DNA from: Enterococcus pseudoavium NBRC 100491
Lineage (GTDB): Bacteria > Bacillota > Bacilli > Lactobacillales > Enterococcaceae
Length of the DNA stretch: 64,000 bases
Direction: 5' to 3'
Assembly (NCBI RefSeq): GCF_001544295.1
Contig: NZ_BCQF01000007.1
Location: 37,702 to 101,701 of the forward strand
Below the pieces are notes generated by a model. The model saw only the letters and a list, made by a program, of their open reading frames with translations, ran no database searches and had not been told where the DNA came from. Position numbers and translations under genes: made by a program. This document shows, in pieces, positions 33,369 to 42,193 of the stretch; within the stretch, counting starts at the first letter, position 1; every line of letters starts with the position of its first letter.

Positions 33369-33761
33369 TTAACGGCTATCAAGTTTCTTCAACGCTTTTT
33401 CGGGAACTTGACTACGGGCTACGTCTTCATAAGCTTCTACATGATGACCTTTGATAATTAGTTTCAAATAGCGCTTTTTTTTCGAATTAGTGAAGCCGTT
33501 AAAATCATTGAATTGGACCTTTTGGGTTTTGCCATCTTTATTAGCGGCCGTTTGCTGGTAGAGGGCGGTCCCCTTCTCGTTTATCGATTGAGGCGTTGTG
33601 GTTTTTACGTAAAGCTCACTTTTAGGGACAATAGGATTGTATTGATCCAAAAGATCAGCGACTTCCCCCGGTGACTGTTTGGAATATAGTGCTGCACCAA
33701 AAAGTAAAATAAAAATTCCAGCCACCCCATAAATGATTCCGTAAATTAATTTTCTAAGCAT
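33369..33761 (-). CDS. YxeA family (DUF1093) exported protein
   Basis: A 130-residue protein with a signal/anchor helix at about 7-25 and a YxeA-type domain (YVKTTTPQSINEKG, QFNDFNGFTNSKKKRYLKLII). The family is small, mostly secreted or membrane-anchored, and of unknown function. AAAGG precedes the ATG at a long distance. Confidence 0.85.
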   Translation of the reverse strand: MLRKLIYGIIYGVAGIFILLFGAALYSKQSPGEVADLLDQYNPIVPKSELYVKTTTPQSINEKGTALYQQTAANKDGKTQKVQFNDFNGFTNSKKKRYLKLIIKGHHVEAYEDVARSQVPEKALKKLDSR

Positions 33762-33913
33762 AGTTGAATGTTTTTCCTTTCTAATTTATTAGCACTAGCT
33801 TAGCAAGTCAAGGACGGATAAAAATCGGGCGAGGGGCTGAGATGAAACTAACAAAACTGTCACAATGAATTTAGCTATTGAAGAAAGTGGGTGAGTGGTA
33901 TAGGCTTGTCAAT

Positions 33914-33927
33914 AGAAAGCGTTTTCT
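33914..33927 (+). promoter_or_regulatory. Candidate CRE upstream of the transaldolase gene
   Basis: AGAAAGCGTTTTCT fits WGNAANCGNTNNCW, a relaxed CRE consensus, about 60 bases before the ATG at 33987. CcpA control of a pentose phosphate enzyme would be plausible. Confidence 0.45.
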
Positions 33928-33986
33928 TTTTCCGCTTATGTCAATTGTCAGGTTGCAGTCGAGGAAATCAATGATAGGAGGAAATA

Positions 33987-34640
33987 ATGAAATTTTTTCT
34001 AGATACCGCGAACATGGAAGAAATCGAACGGATCAATCAACTTGGTTTGGTGGATGGTGTGACAACCAATCCCACTATCATCGCAAAAGAAGGCAAAGAC
34101 TTTGAAACCGTCATTAAAGAGATCTGTGACTTAGTTGAGGGTCCCGTCAGTGCTGAAGTCACCTCATTAGACAGTGAAGGAATGATTCGCGAAGCTCGAG
34201 TGATTCATCAATGGGCGGAAAACATCGTAGTGAAAATTCCGATGACCGAAGCGGGTCTGAAAGCCGTCCATACGATCGCAAAAGAAGGGATCAAAACCAA
34301 TGTGACCTTGATCTTTTCGGCGGCACAAGGCTTGATGGCCGCTAAAGCCGGAGCGACCTACGTCAGCCCGTTCTTAGGCCGGCTCGATGATATCGCATCA
34401 GATGGGATTCAATTAGTCAGTGATCTTAGAGTGATTTTTGATAACTATGACTTTAAAACAGAGATTATCGCCGCCAGCATCCGAAATTTAGGACACGTGG
34501 AGGCGGCTGCTTTAGCAGGTTCAGATATTGCGACGATTCCGGGAACACTTTTTGAAAAATTGTGGAGCCATCCCTTAACTACCAATGGGATCGCCCAATT
34601 TGAAGCAGATTGGCAATCTTACCAAGCAAAGAATCAATAA
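33987..34640 (+). CDS. Transaldolase / fructose-6-phosphate aldolase family
   Basis: A 217-residue TIM-barrel class I aldolase of the small transaldolase (TalC/MipB) family. [13 protein letters not shown] at the N-terminus, [10 protein letters not shown] at 23-32, and [11 protein letters not shown] with the Schiff-base lysine near 84 are diagnostic. It transfers a dihydroxyacetone unit in the pentose phosphate pathway; fructose-6-phosphate aldolase activity is an alternative. TAGGAGG precedes the ATG. Confidence 0.92.
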   Translation: MKFFLDTANMEEIERINQLGLVDGVTTNPTIIAKEGKDFETVIKEICDLVEGPVSAEVTSLDSEGMIREARVIHQWAENIVVKIPMTEAGLKAVHTIAKEGIKTNVTLIFSAAQGLMAAKAGATYVSPFLGRLDDIASDGIQLVSDLRVIFDNYDFKTEIIAASIRNLGHVEAAALAGSDIATIPGTLFEKLWSHPLTTNGIAQFEADWQSYQAKNQ

Positions 34641-34684
34641 AAAAGATCAGTGAGCGATTTTTCGCTCACTGATCTTTATTTTTT
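34641..34684. terminator. Bidirectional terminator
   Basis: AAAGATCAGTGAGCGA and its perfect complement around 5 T, with A and T flanks, between the transaldolase and LPXTG genes. Confidence 0.92.
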
Positions 34685-35719
34685 ACGATTGCGACGAATC
34701 ATGATAAATGCGATCAGAACCAAGAGAAGGACGCCAGCGACAGTCAGCCAAGTTCTTCTTTCTTCGCCGGTCCGAGGAAGGATGCCTAAGATTTTATCCT
34801 CCTGTTTATTGGGATCACTCTTAGCAGGAACGCTGTTTTCAGCACTTTCTGCGGTTGTTGATGCAGTAGTTGAACTCCAGCTGGTAGAAGTTGAAGTGGT
34901 TTCAGTTGTACTAGGATTCGTTGGGACAGTGCCACCGCTACGTACGTCATCGTCATTAGCATAGCGAGCAATCCAAGCGATGATGCCTGGGAAAAAATTC
35001 CCTTGAGTGGCGATCATTTCTTCTTGGAGCGGCGAGATATGTTTCAAGACATTGGTTAACTCTTGATTGCTCATTTGACGAATCGCCATAAAGGAACTGT
35101 TACTAGGATAAAGGGCCGCTAGATAAGCTTGCAGACTGTCGATTTTATCCACCATCTCAAGGGCATTCGTATAATAATGGGGATCATAATTGATAATATT
35201 TTGAATGTTGTCCCAAGATAAAGTGTGGTCTTTATATAAGGCTTGTAGGATGCGGGCATAGCCGCTGACATCTAATCCATAAGTATCGGCACTGATGCGT
35301 TGACAAAGGAGCATCGCATTCAGCAACTGCTGATCCGAATAGCTGTCGACTTCGCTAGGTGAAAGGATGCTGGCCATTGACGGATCTTTCAACAGTGTAC
35401 GAATTTTTTCAGGGTCTTGTTCATTATCGATTGGATCATTACTTTTTTTAATACCAGTTTCTTTTTCGATTTGATCGATGGTAGTATCTTGAGCTTTTTG
35501 GAGATTACTAAGTTCGCTGTTTTCAGTTTCGCTGGTTGCAGCAGAATCATCGGAGTCAGTCGTTGCCACTGTGCTGTTCTCAACGAAACTTGCACTTGAA
35601 CTAGTTTGTTCGGTAATAGTGAGGCTCGATTCATGAGTTAATTCTGCATTTGAAGATTCGGCCTGTACACTCATTGGGAATAAAAATAATAGTAAGAAAG
35701 CAAAAATTGTTTTTTTCAA
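34676..35719 (-). CDS. LPXTG cell-wall-anchored protein of unknown function
   Basis: A 347-residue surface protein. A signal peptide at 1-20 (cleavage after VQA) is followed by a Ser/Thr-rich stretch to about 75, a helical domain at about 85-270, a second Ser/Thr-rich linker at about 272-303, and a sortase signal LPRTG at 314-318 with a hydrophobic helix and RRNRKK tail. The start is a TTG with AAAGGAG 8 bases upstream; the longer frame to 35800 lacks a site and would displace the signal peptide. No adhesin domain is recognised. Confidence 0.88.
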   Translation of the reverse strand: MKKTIFAFLLLFLFPMSVQAESSNAELTHESSLTITEQTSSSASFVENSTVATTDSDDSAATSETENSELSNLQKAQDTTIDQIEKETGIKKSNDPIDNEQDPEKIRTLLKDPSMASILSPSEVDSYSDQQLLNAMLLCQRISADTYGLDVSGYARILQALYKDHTLSWDNIQNIINYDPHYYTNALEMVDKIDSLQAYLAALYPSNSSFMAIRQMSNQELTNVLKHISPLQEEMIATQGNFFPGIIAWIARYANDDDVRSGGTVPTNPSTTETTSTSTSWSSTTASTTAESAENSVPAKSDPNKQEDKILGILPRTGEERRTWLTVAGVLLLVLIAFIMIRRNRKK

Positions 35720-35802
35720 AAAACTCACTCCTTTATCTTTTGTAACGTTATTGTAACGTAAGAAATATAACTGTAAACTAGGAATGAGAATTTTTTTCAA
35801 AT

Positions 35803-36732
35803 TTATTTGGCTGGTCGATAGCCAGCTTTTTTAGCTTCTTCGATCGTCTTGAACCAGGCTTTGGGATTGGTCGTCTGATCGTAGTACTTGCTGCCGGGCA
35901 GGTGATAGACGCCGCTTTTTGACCCTTTGATCAACCCGTTGCCATTGCTGTCCACGTATTCTTTGGCGCTGGCGGGACTGCTTGAAGGAGTGGACTGCGT
36001 TGTTTTTTCAATCTGACTAGTGCCATCCGCATAGTTTAGCGTGACGCCCTTTTGGACGTTGAAGATGTAGACGTTGAACTTGACGGCATCGTTGTTGATT
36101 GATTGGGCCATCATATGGACTCCGCGGGCCAGCAATTCATCGCCACGAAAAACCGGAACAACGGAGTAGCGAACATAATTTTTTGGACTTTTTTCTAGGT
36201 AGTAGCGGACATCCATTTCAAAACGTAACATCTCTGGACTATTTAATTGACGCGTGCCGGTGATCAAGTTTTTCCAATTGGCATTTTCGCCCGTCAGTTG
36301 GTAACCAATCAAATGCGAGCGATTGTAAAGGTACTGACCGTTGATTTTTTTATTGTGCCAGCCAGTCGGGGTGACGCTGGCGATTTCGCCCCGTTTTTCA
36401 GTCGGCATCAATTTTTGGTTCAATAAGGCTTCTGCTCCTGTCGCCCGATTTAAATGATCCAACGCTCCGTACGTTTCCCAAGGTCCGTTAGTCGTTTTCA
36501 GGTCTTCTTTTGAAAAGGTCGGCTGATTTTGATTGATTTCAATCGTTTGCGTCCCGTTATAAGTAAGCGCGGCTAAATCGGCTTGTGACACGCTCGAACC
36601 CGTTTGTTTTTGGGTTTGACTGGTGGTGGGCGTCGTTTTTTTGGGGGCATCAGGTTGTTTTTGTAAGCTGTAAACAGCGAAACTAGCTGCCACAATCAGG
36701 ATCGTGACAACTAGTTTAGATTTCTTGGACAA
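35803..36732 (-). CDS. Exported DNA/RNA non-specific endonuclease
   Basis: A 309-residue EndA/NucA-like nuclease with a membrane anchor at 7-23. The active-site motif appears as NRSHLIGYQL with His at 140 (DRGH-like, with Ser for Gly), and NANWKNLITGTRQLN follows. The C-terminal 55 residues (SNGNGLIKGSKSGVYHLPGSKYYD...WFKTIEEAKKAGYRPAK) form a "sunset"-type domain common in secreted nucleases. It degrades nucleic acids outside the cell. GAGGAG precedes a TTG start. Confidence 0.92.
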   Translation of the reverse strand: MSKKSKLVVTILIVAASFAVYSLQKQPDAPKKTTPTTSQTQKQTGSSVSQADLAALTYNGTQTIEINQNQPTFSKEDLKTTNGPWETYGALDHLNRATGAEALLNQKLMPTEKRGEIASVTPTGWHNKKINGQYLYNRSHLIGYQLTGENANWKNLITGTRQLNSPEMLRFEMDVRYYLEKSPKNYVRYSVVPVFRGDELLARGVHMMAQSINNDAVKFNVYIFNVQKGVTLNYADGTSQIEKTTQSTPSSSPASAKEYVDSNGNGLIKGSKSGVYHLPGSKYYDQTTNPKAWFKTIEEAKKAGYRPAK

Positions 36733-36765
36733 GGGATTTGCTCCTCTTCTAATTCATAAAATTCT

Positions 36766-37035
36766 TTATTCTGGGGCGCCAATAATCTTGATATATTCAT
36801 CAGGATTCATAATTTCAAAATGTTTGGCGACTAGCTGATTGCGTTTATTGCGCCGGCCGGCAATATGGATCATGTATTTATTAGCGGGTAGGCGAAAGAC
36901 ATAACTGGAGAGATAACGGTCTTTGATCAAGACTTCGGTTTTTTCCTCGCCATCACTCATAATCAGTAAGGACATCATAATCGGCTTTTCTTGTAATAGG
37001 ATGGTTTTTTCTAATAAGCCGCGGTATTCTTCCAA
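36766..37035 (-). CDS. Small cytoplasmic protein of unknown function
   Basis: An 89-residue protein with beta-rich segments (LSSYVFRLPANKYMIHIAG near 43-61). AAAGGAAG precedes a TTG start. It lies 33 bases before the nuclease gene in the same direction and may be co-transcribed. No family recognised. Confidence 0.6.
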   Translation of the reverse strand: MEEYRGLLEKTILLQEKPIMMSLLIMSDGEEKTEVLIKDRYLSSYVFRLPANKYMIHIAGRRNKRNQLVAKHFEIMNPDEYIKIIGAPE

Positions 37036-37166
37036 AAAATCACTTCCTTTGCAAAGCATTTGTCGCCTAATTTTAGCATTTTTTTACGATTATTGCTCTG
37101 ATAATGGTAGCGCTCGAATCCTTTTAGTAAAATTTGTTAAAATAGAAGAAAAAAGTAGGTGGGAAG

Positions 37167-37883
37167 ATGGCTTTTTGGAATCCTTGGCGGGGGTGTCGCC
37201 GCATTAGCGAAGGCTGCAAATATTGTTTCATTCATGAAGGCGATAAAAAACGCAAGATCGACACCAGTCAGATTGAAAAAACGGCGCAGTTTGCGGCCCC
37301 CGTTGAAAAAACGAAAACCGGTTATCGGATGAAGGGCGGGCAGACGGTCTATGTTTGCTTTTCCAGTGATTTTTTGCTGGCGGAAGCCGATATTTGGCGG
37401 GCTGAGTGTTGGCAAATGATCAAAGAACGGCCGGACTTGATGTTTGTCTTTTTAACCAAACGGCTCGAACGCTTATCCGCCGTACTGCCCGCCGATTGGG
37501 GTGCGGGCTACGAGAACGTGACCATCGGTGTTTCGGTGGAAAATCAGACGCGGGCCGATCAACGCTTGTCACTTTTACAAGAGTTGCCGATCAAACATAA
37601 AAACATTATTTGTCAGCCGTTATTGGAAGAAATTACCATTGGGGAGTATTTGAATGGAATCGAACGGGTGATGGCAGGTGGGGAATACCATCGACAGGCT
37701 CGACCGTTGAATTATGATTGGATCTTGAAAATACGTGCTGAAGCGATTGCGCAAGGAGTCCCTTTTGAATTTCGGCAATGTGGCACACATTTTATTAAGG
37801 ACGGGAAGAGCTATCAATTAAGCTATCGCCAATTATTTTCTCAGGCGAAAAAGGCGGCGATTAATTGGTCTCCCCCAAAGTAA
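37167..37883 (+). CDS. DUF5131 (phage Gp37/Gp68-like) protein
   Basis: A 238-residue protein with the family pattern: NPWRGCRRISEGCKYCF at 5-21 with three cysteines (a CxxxxxCxxC arrangement of the radical-SAM-like type), VCFSSDFLLAEADIWRAECWQMI near 63, and VMAGGEYHRQARPLNYDWILKIR near 168. Related proteins occur in phages and bacterial chromosomes; the reaction is unknown. GGTGGGA precedes the ATG. Confidence 0.85.
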   Translation: MAFWNPWRGCRRISEGCKYCFIHEGDKKRKIDTSQIEKTAQFAAPVEKTKTGYRMKGGQTVYVCFSSDFLLAEADIWRAECWQMIKERPDLMFVFLTKRLERLSAVLPADWGAGYENVTIGVSVENQTRADQRLSLLQELPIKHKNIICQPLLEEITIGEYLNGIERVMAGGEYHRQARPLNYDWILKIRAEAIAQGVPFEFRQCGTHFIKDGKSYQLSYRQLFSQAKKAAINWSPPK

Positions 37884-37913
37884 AAAGCAGGTTGAATTTC
37901 CGCTTGATAAACG

Positions 37914-37976
37914 AGCGCCCGTCACGGGGGGACCCGGCGTAGACCACCAGGCTTTCTTAGTGGCGTCTTTGCGCTA
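37914..37976 (-). ncRNA. GC-rich three-stem element overlapping the ndk stop codon
   Basis: Outer arms AGCGC (37914-37918) and GCGCT (37971-37975) enclose two hairpins: CCCG-TCA-CGGG at 37918-37928 and AGACCAC/GTGGcGTCT at 37941-37968. The block is far more G+C-rich than its surroundings and sits at the 3' end of the leftward ndk, including its stop codon. It lacks the U run of a terminator. A weak hairpin with T run follows at about 37881-37905. I recognise no known RNA family. Confidence 0.45.
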
Positions 37977-38399
37977 TTGTTCGTGGAAAAAGCGTTGGAT
38001 TTCTACTGCGGCCGCTTCTTCAGAATCAGAGGCGTGAATAACATTTTCAGTGGTACTAACAGCAAAATCACCACGTATGGTTCCGGGAGCGGCTGACAGG
38101 GGATTGGTCGCGCCAATCATACTGCGAACGATTTGAATAACATCCTTATTCTCTAATATAATGACAACGACTGGGCCAGAAGTCATATAATCGATCAGTG
38201 CTGGGAAAAAGTCGCGCTCTTTGAGATGATCATAGTGTTCTTGCACCTTTTTTGGTTCTAACATGGTTTGATACATCTTTTTGATGGTTAATCCGCGGTC
38301 TTCGAAGCGTTGGATAATCCGTCCGACTAGTTTTCTTTGGACACCGTCGGGTTTGATGATAACGAGAGTCTGTTCGGTCGAATCAAAATGAGCTGTCAT
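37974..38399 (-). CDS. ndk: Nucleoside diphosphate kinase
   Basis: A 141-residue enzyme that transfers the gamma phosphate of ATP to nucleoside diphosphates. The active-site histidine is in NVIHASDS near 117-124, and TLVIIKPDGVQR at 12-23 and GATNPLSAAPGTIRGDFA near 92-109 are family signatures. AAAAAGGAG precedes the ATG. The promoter is at 38439-38467. Confidence 0.97.
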   Translation of the reverse strand: MTAHFDSTEQTLVIIKPDGVQRKLVGRIIQRFEDRGLTIKKMYQTMLEPKKVQEHYDHLKERDFFPALIDYMTSGPVVVIILENKDVIQIVRSMIGATNPLSAAPGTIRGDFAVSTTENVIHASDSEEAAAVEIQRFFHEQ

Positions 38400-38438
38400 G
38401 GCTAAAACTCCTTTTTGGTCGTTTTTACATTCAAGTAC

Positions 38439-38467
38439 AATATACCTTTATCTTGTGAAAAAGTAAA
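38439..38467 (-). promoter_or_regulatory. Probable ndk promoter
   Basis: Leftward -35 TTTACT and -10 TATATT are separated by 17 bases, about 40 bases before the ndk start. Confidence 0.6.
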
Positions 38468-38835
38468 CTATTTTTAGCGAAAAAGAAAAAAATTTTCGTG
38501 ATGAAGAATCATTCAAAACTATTTTTTTGCGCATCGTTCAAGTAAAATATCGCTAAGAGCGGGTCTGGTCAAGTAAATTTTTTCGGGATACTTAAAGTCA
38601 AAGAACTGATCGTGTCCATTTGAAATTATATTTCACCCAAATAAATACGATAATAGCGCAGTTTTTTGGTAGGGTGGCTGATGGTTTCTCGAGTTAAAGT
38701 AGCTTGCTTGTATAACTGTACGATTTTAAAATGGCAAAAAAAATAAGTTGAAGAACAGAAAATTTCTTTTCACTAAAAAGGAAGCTTAGAGAATTTTTTC
38801 TGTAAAAAATAATGTTCGATAATTCACAATTTCGT
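38468..38835. other. Long A+T-rich intergenic stretch
   Basis: About 370 bases with no readable gene. TTCAAGTAaAATAT at about 38538 repeats TTCAAGTAcAATAT at about 38430 near the ndk promoter. Otherwise nothing stands out. Confidence 0.35.
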
Positions 38836-38864
38836 TTGACAGGTCATCCGTTCTATGGGATAAT
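38836..38864 (+). promoter_or_regulatory. Consensus-like promoter of the TIM-barrel gene
   Basis: TTGACA (38836-38841) and GATAAT (38859-38864) with a 17-base spacer, the best sigma-A promoter in the window. The transcript would have a leader of about 110 bases. Confidence 0.85.
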
Positions 38865-38979
38865 ACTGAATTAAATCAGACAGGTTATTTTTGAGCGACA
38901 GATTGTTTTGGAAAGGTCTTATATTTTTTTAGCTCGATTTGTGATTTTTTTCACTAAAATTTAAAGGAGAGTAAACAGT

Positions 38980-39654
38980 ATGAAAAAGAAGAGTTTGCAG
39001 ATTCCGTTTTATTGTGTCAATTCAGAGGTGTTATGGAGAGGGACAGATGCGGTAAATAACGTAATTCCAATTGATCAAAAAATAGCGCAATTAAATTTAG
39101 ATGCAATTTTTACTGCCAGGCCAACGGACGTTCCTTTAATTAAAGCAGCAACAAATCGGATTCATGTCGGGGTTGTTTATGAAGATTCGATGCGCAATCG
39201 GTTGGAAAAAATCAAAACAGATGGTGCCGATGTTTTAATCTTGGATGATATCGATCAAGCCAATACAGTAACGGCTTTGGATAAAATCATTGAAGAGGCA
39301 AATGCGTTAGGCTTCATTATTTTGGCACGAGTGACGAATCCTTTAAAACTGGAAAAGAAACTTTTAAATCAAATTCAAATCATTAAATGGAAAACCGATC
39401 AAGTGGGTGCAAAAGACAATCTGACCGAAAAAGAAATCAAGGCTGCGGTCAGGACGCTAAAAAACGAAAATCCCAATCTGTCAATTATTTACGGAGCGAA
39501 GAAAATTTCCACGAGTGTAGTGCTGAACTCCTTGCTGAAGGGGATGGATGGGGTAGGCGAGTACAGTGGGTGCAAGAATACCTATAAAGATTTTGGGAAA
39601 ATGCTCTATGCCCTCAATGATTATAAAAAGGTGCAAACATTTATCAATTCATAG
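38980..39654 (+). CDS. TIM-barrel-like protein, triosephosphate isomerase-like, unknown
   Basis: A 224-residue protein with alternating helices and strands. The C-terminal SIIYGAKKISTSVVLNSLLKGMDGVGEYSG (about 168-197) resembles the phosphate-binding end of triosephosphate isomerase, but the catalytic His and Glu motifs of that enzyme are not visible. It could be an isomerase-like enzyme of another substrate or a phosphate-binding paralogue. AAAGGAG precedes the ATG. It stands alone between two terminated neighbours. Confidence 0.6.
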   Translation: MKKKSLQIPFYCVNSEVLWRGTDAVNNVIPIDQKIAQLNLDAIFTARPTDVPLIKAATNRIHVGVVYEDSMRNRLEKIKTDGADVLILDDIDQANTVTALDKIIEEANALGFIILARVTNPLKLEKKLLNQIQIIKWKTDQVGAKDNLTEKEIKAAVRTLKNENPNLSIIYGAKKISTSVVLNSLLKGMDGVGEYSGCKNTYKDFGKMLYALNDYKKVQTFINS

Positions 39655-39690
39655 TGCCATTTTGAAAATAGTTATCCAATTTTTAAATGA

Positions 39691-39739
39691 AAACAAAATG
39701 TCACGCTGACCAACTGGGACCAGCGTGACGTTTTGTTTA
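39691..39739. terminator. Bidirectional terminator
   Basis: AAACAAAA(T)GTCACGCTG pairs with CAGCGTGACgTTTTGTTT around an 11-base loop, between convergent genes at 39654 and 39737. Confidence 0.9.
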
Positions 39740-41317
39740 TTCTGATAAGTCTTCTTCGAATTTTTCTTCAACTTTTCCGGCCGCAGCGACGCGTTGATTT
39801 CCTTTATGGAGCTCAATGATCGTCCAAGCTAAGAGTGCCAACACAACGGCGATTAAGATATAAGCGATCGTGTGGGCGGTCAATAATTCAGTCGCAGAAG
39901 GGGAATCACCGAAGAATCCCTCGATTTGACTAGGTAAACCAATCAAGTTCAAATAAGTCAAGCCGATTACGGAGATCCAGCCAAGTAACTGGATGATCTT
40001 TTTGTTTTTGAACCGCTCGCCCATTTCAGCCGAACTATTAGTCATCATCAATAGAGGCAGCATTGAAAAAGGTAGGGCGAAAGCTAAAAAGACTTGTGAA
40101 TTATTCATTAGATTATTCAAAGCTTCGTGTTCTTCAATCACACTTTTTCCACTAAAGAGCAAGACACAGATTAAGACTGGGACAACGGAGATCAGCCGAG
40201 TAACTAACCGTCGTAACCAGATCGGCATCCTCATATGGATAAAGCCTTCCATGATGACTTGTCCCGTCAATGTTCCGGTGATCGTGGAGTTTTGGCCGGA
40301 AGCTAATAAGGCGACAGCGAATAGGGTGGACAAGGTTCCCGTTTTGGCAACATTCATCAAGATCCCATTGCTCATGGTCGTCGGATTGGATAAAGCTTCA
40401 TACAATCCGAAGAAAGAAGGATCTTTGACCGTTCCGGTTTTAAAGACGGCGACTCCCATAATTAACAACAAGGCATTAACGATAAAAGCCATCGATAATT
40501 GGATGTTGGAGTCCCAAGTAGTAAAACGAACCGCATTGGCAACTTCATCTTCGTCGGCATGATTGATTTTGCGTGTTTGTGAAACCGCTGAATGAAGATA
40601 TAAATTATGAGGCATCACAGTTGCGCCGATAATTCCTAAAGCTCCGGTCAATGGGGTTTGCCCGCCGATTGCTGGAGTATTTGCAAAAGTTTCATGGGTG
40701 GGGACGAACCCTTTTAAGACATCGCCCCAGTTCGGATCAGATAAAGCCACTTGATAAATAAATACAAAGAGAATTACGAAGATCAAACAGACAACAATCG
40801 CTTCAATTTTTCGAAAACCGATTTTAGTCAAGAGTAAGAGGACCAGCACATCAAAAACAGTGATGAAGACGGCGATGACTAATGGAATATCAAATAGTAA
40901 ATACAAGGCGATCGCCGCTCCGATCACCTCAGCGATATCCGTCGCCATGATCGCCAACTCGGTCAAGATCCATAGGACAATCCCTAAAGATTTACTAGTT
41001 CGGGCTCGAATTGCTTGAGCTAAGTCCATTTGAGTGACGATTCCCAGTTTAGCTGCCATATATTGCAAAAGCATGGCGACCAAACTAGATAGTAAAATAA
41101 CCGACATCAATAAATATTGGAAATTTTGTCCGCCGGTGATGGAGGTGGACCAATTTCCTGGGTCCATATAGCCGACGGCAACGAGTGCCCCAGGTCCTGA
41201 ATAGGCGAGCAAGGTGCGCCAGAAATTTTTGCCTTTCGGTACTTCCACAGTACCATTGACTTCTTCTAAAGAAAGTCCGTTTGTATGTTTCAAAATGGGA
41301 TGTTTACTTGAGCTCAA
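39737..41317 (-). CDS. mntH: Manganese transporter of the Nramp family
   Basis: A 526-residue Nramp transporter that imports manganese, and less so iron, with protons. The metal-binding DPGN motif is in [16 protein letters not shown] near 49-64, and [17 protein letters not shown] near 233 carries the second metal-binding segment. About 11-12 membrane helices and a hydrophilic C-terminal tail ([12 protein letters not shown]). A candidate metalloregulator operator lies 75 bases upstream. AAAGGTGG precedes a TTG start. Confidence 0.96.
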   Translation of the reverse strand: MSSSKHPILKHTNGLSLEEVNGTVEVPKGKNFWRTLLAYSGPGALVAVGYMDPGNWSTSITGGQNFQYLLMSVILLSSLVAMLLQYMAAKLGIVTQMDLAQAIRARTSKSLGIVLWILTELAIMATDIAEVIGAAIALYLLFDIPLVIAVFITVFDVLVLLLLTKIGFRKIEAIVVCLIFVILFVFIYQVALSDPNWGDVLKGFVPTHETFANTPAIGGQTPLTGALGIIGATVMPHNLYLHSAVSQTRKINHADEDEVANAVRFTTWDSNIQLSMAFIVNALLLIMGVAVFKTGTVKDPSFFGLYEALSNPTTMSNGILMNVAKTGTLSTLFAVALLASGQNSTITGTLTGQVIMEGFIHMRMPIWLRRLVTRLISVVPVLICVLLFSGKSVIEEHEALNNLMNNSQVFLAFALPFSMLPLLMMTNSSAEMGERFKNKKIIQLLGWISVIGLTYLNLIGLPSQIEGFFGDSPSATELLTAHTIAYILIAVVLALLAWTIIELHKGNQRVAAAGKVEEKFEEDLSE

Positions 41318-41391
41318 AAGATTCCCACCTTTCTATAAACTTTTCTACGTTGACATCATACACCCAAATTCAGGAAAATAAAAGAAAAAGA

Positions 41392-41405
41392 TTCGGCGTG
41401 CCTAA
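41392..41405 (-). promoter_or_regulatory. Candidate DtxR/MntR-type operator upstream of mntH
   Basis: TTCGGCGTGCCTAA is an imperfect palindrome (TTNGGCNNGCCNAA) about 75 bases upstream of the mntH start. Its form resembles sites of DtxR/MntR-family repressors. The regulator gene is not in this window. Confidence 0.5.
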
Positions 41406-41618
41406 AATCTCTTCGGTTGATTTAATATCCGTTAATTTTAATTTACACGAAAGTTGAAGATATGGCGAGAAAAGAGCCGAGCTCCAGGAAAATCTAAAAA
41501 AAAAGCGACAATAAATTTGATTATTTTTTTGCCGAAGCAGCGGGTGAAAAAAATAAATCGCTGAAGAAAGTAGGATAATACCACGTGTGAGCAATGTGAA
41601 AGGATCAAACAACAGGAT

Positions 41619-41660
41619 TTGTCAAAAGTAGTGAAATAGCCTATATTGAAAGCGGTAACA
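41619..41660 (+). promoter_or_regulatory. Promoter with CRE of the small basic protein gene
   Basis: TTGTCA (41619-41624) and TATATT (41642-41647) are 17 bases apart. TGAAAGCGGTAACA at 41647-41660 matches the CRE consensus TGNAANCGNTNNCA completely and begins in the -10 element, a placement expected for CcpA repression. Confidence 0.75.
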
Positions 41661-41684
41661 AAAATAGGGAGGGGAACGGAGGAT

Positions 41685-42161
41685 ATGACTGAGGCTTGGT
41701 TCACACCGCGGCAACTATTTTGTTTAAAGCGTAAAACGCTGGAAAAACGGTTAACGGACTATTATCAAGCATCTCAGGATGAAGACCTGACGATCCGTTA
41801 CCTCGTAGCGTTGCAGGTACGGGATAAATTAGGGAGAGAAGATTTTAGTAAAATGTTGCCGGATTTGGTCCATCAAATCTTTTTAACGAGCCCGCTGAGC
41901 AAAACACTGCGCCATTATTTTCGCGATTTTGAAGCCTATTTTTCGAAAAAAGACTGGCGGAAGTTTTTACTGCGCCTAGCTTCCAGTGCCGGACAACGGG
42001 TCAAAGGCTTGGTTGCTGTCGGCCGAAAATTAACTAAACATCCGGTTAAACTACCTAAATTTCGCTTTTGGTTAAAAAAATCAATGAATGATCGCCGACC
42101 GTTAATCGCGGCAATTCACTGCCTTAAAATCGCAAAAGCCCCACCACTTCGTCTGTGTTAG
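41685..42161 (+). CDS. Small basic protein of unknown function
   Basis: A 158-residue basic protein. It is helical in its middle and Lys/Arg-rich in its last 60 residues (KGLVAVGRKLTKHPVKLPKFRFWLKK). No family recognised. GGAGG precedes ATG 41685. It is transcribed from a good promoter with a matching CRE, so carbon source probably represses it. Its last codons lie inside the terminator stem at 42138. Confidence 0.65.
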   Translation: MTEAWFTPRQLFCLKRKTLEKRLTDYYQASQDEDLTIRYLVALQVRDKLGREDFSKMLPDLVHQIFLTSPLSKTLRHYFRDFEAYFSKKDWRKFLLRLASSAGQRVKGLVAVGRKLTKHPVKLPKFRFWLKKSMNDRRPLIAAIHCLKIAKAPPLRLC

Positions 42162-42176
42162 ACAAAGTAGTGGGGC
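42138..42176. terminator. Bidirectional terminator overlapping the 3' end of a gene
   Basis: GCCCCACCACTT and AAGTAGTGGGGC pair, extended by GTCT/AGAC, around a 5-base loop. It lies between convergent genes, with the first arm inside the gene at 41685. Confidence 0.8.
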
Positions 42177-42193
42177 AGAAAATTGAATGAAGT

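Noticed and set aside
37881..37976. tRNA or hammerhead ribozyme at the end of ndk
   Set aside because: No cloverleaf or TTCGA loop and no conserved CTGATGA/GAAA core, so it stays an unassigned element.
39993..40562. Rightward frame of 189 codons opposite mntH
   Set aside because: It lies wholly inside mntH, which has clear Nramp motifs, and lacks a ribosome site and recognisable domain.
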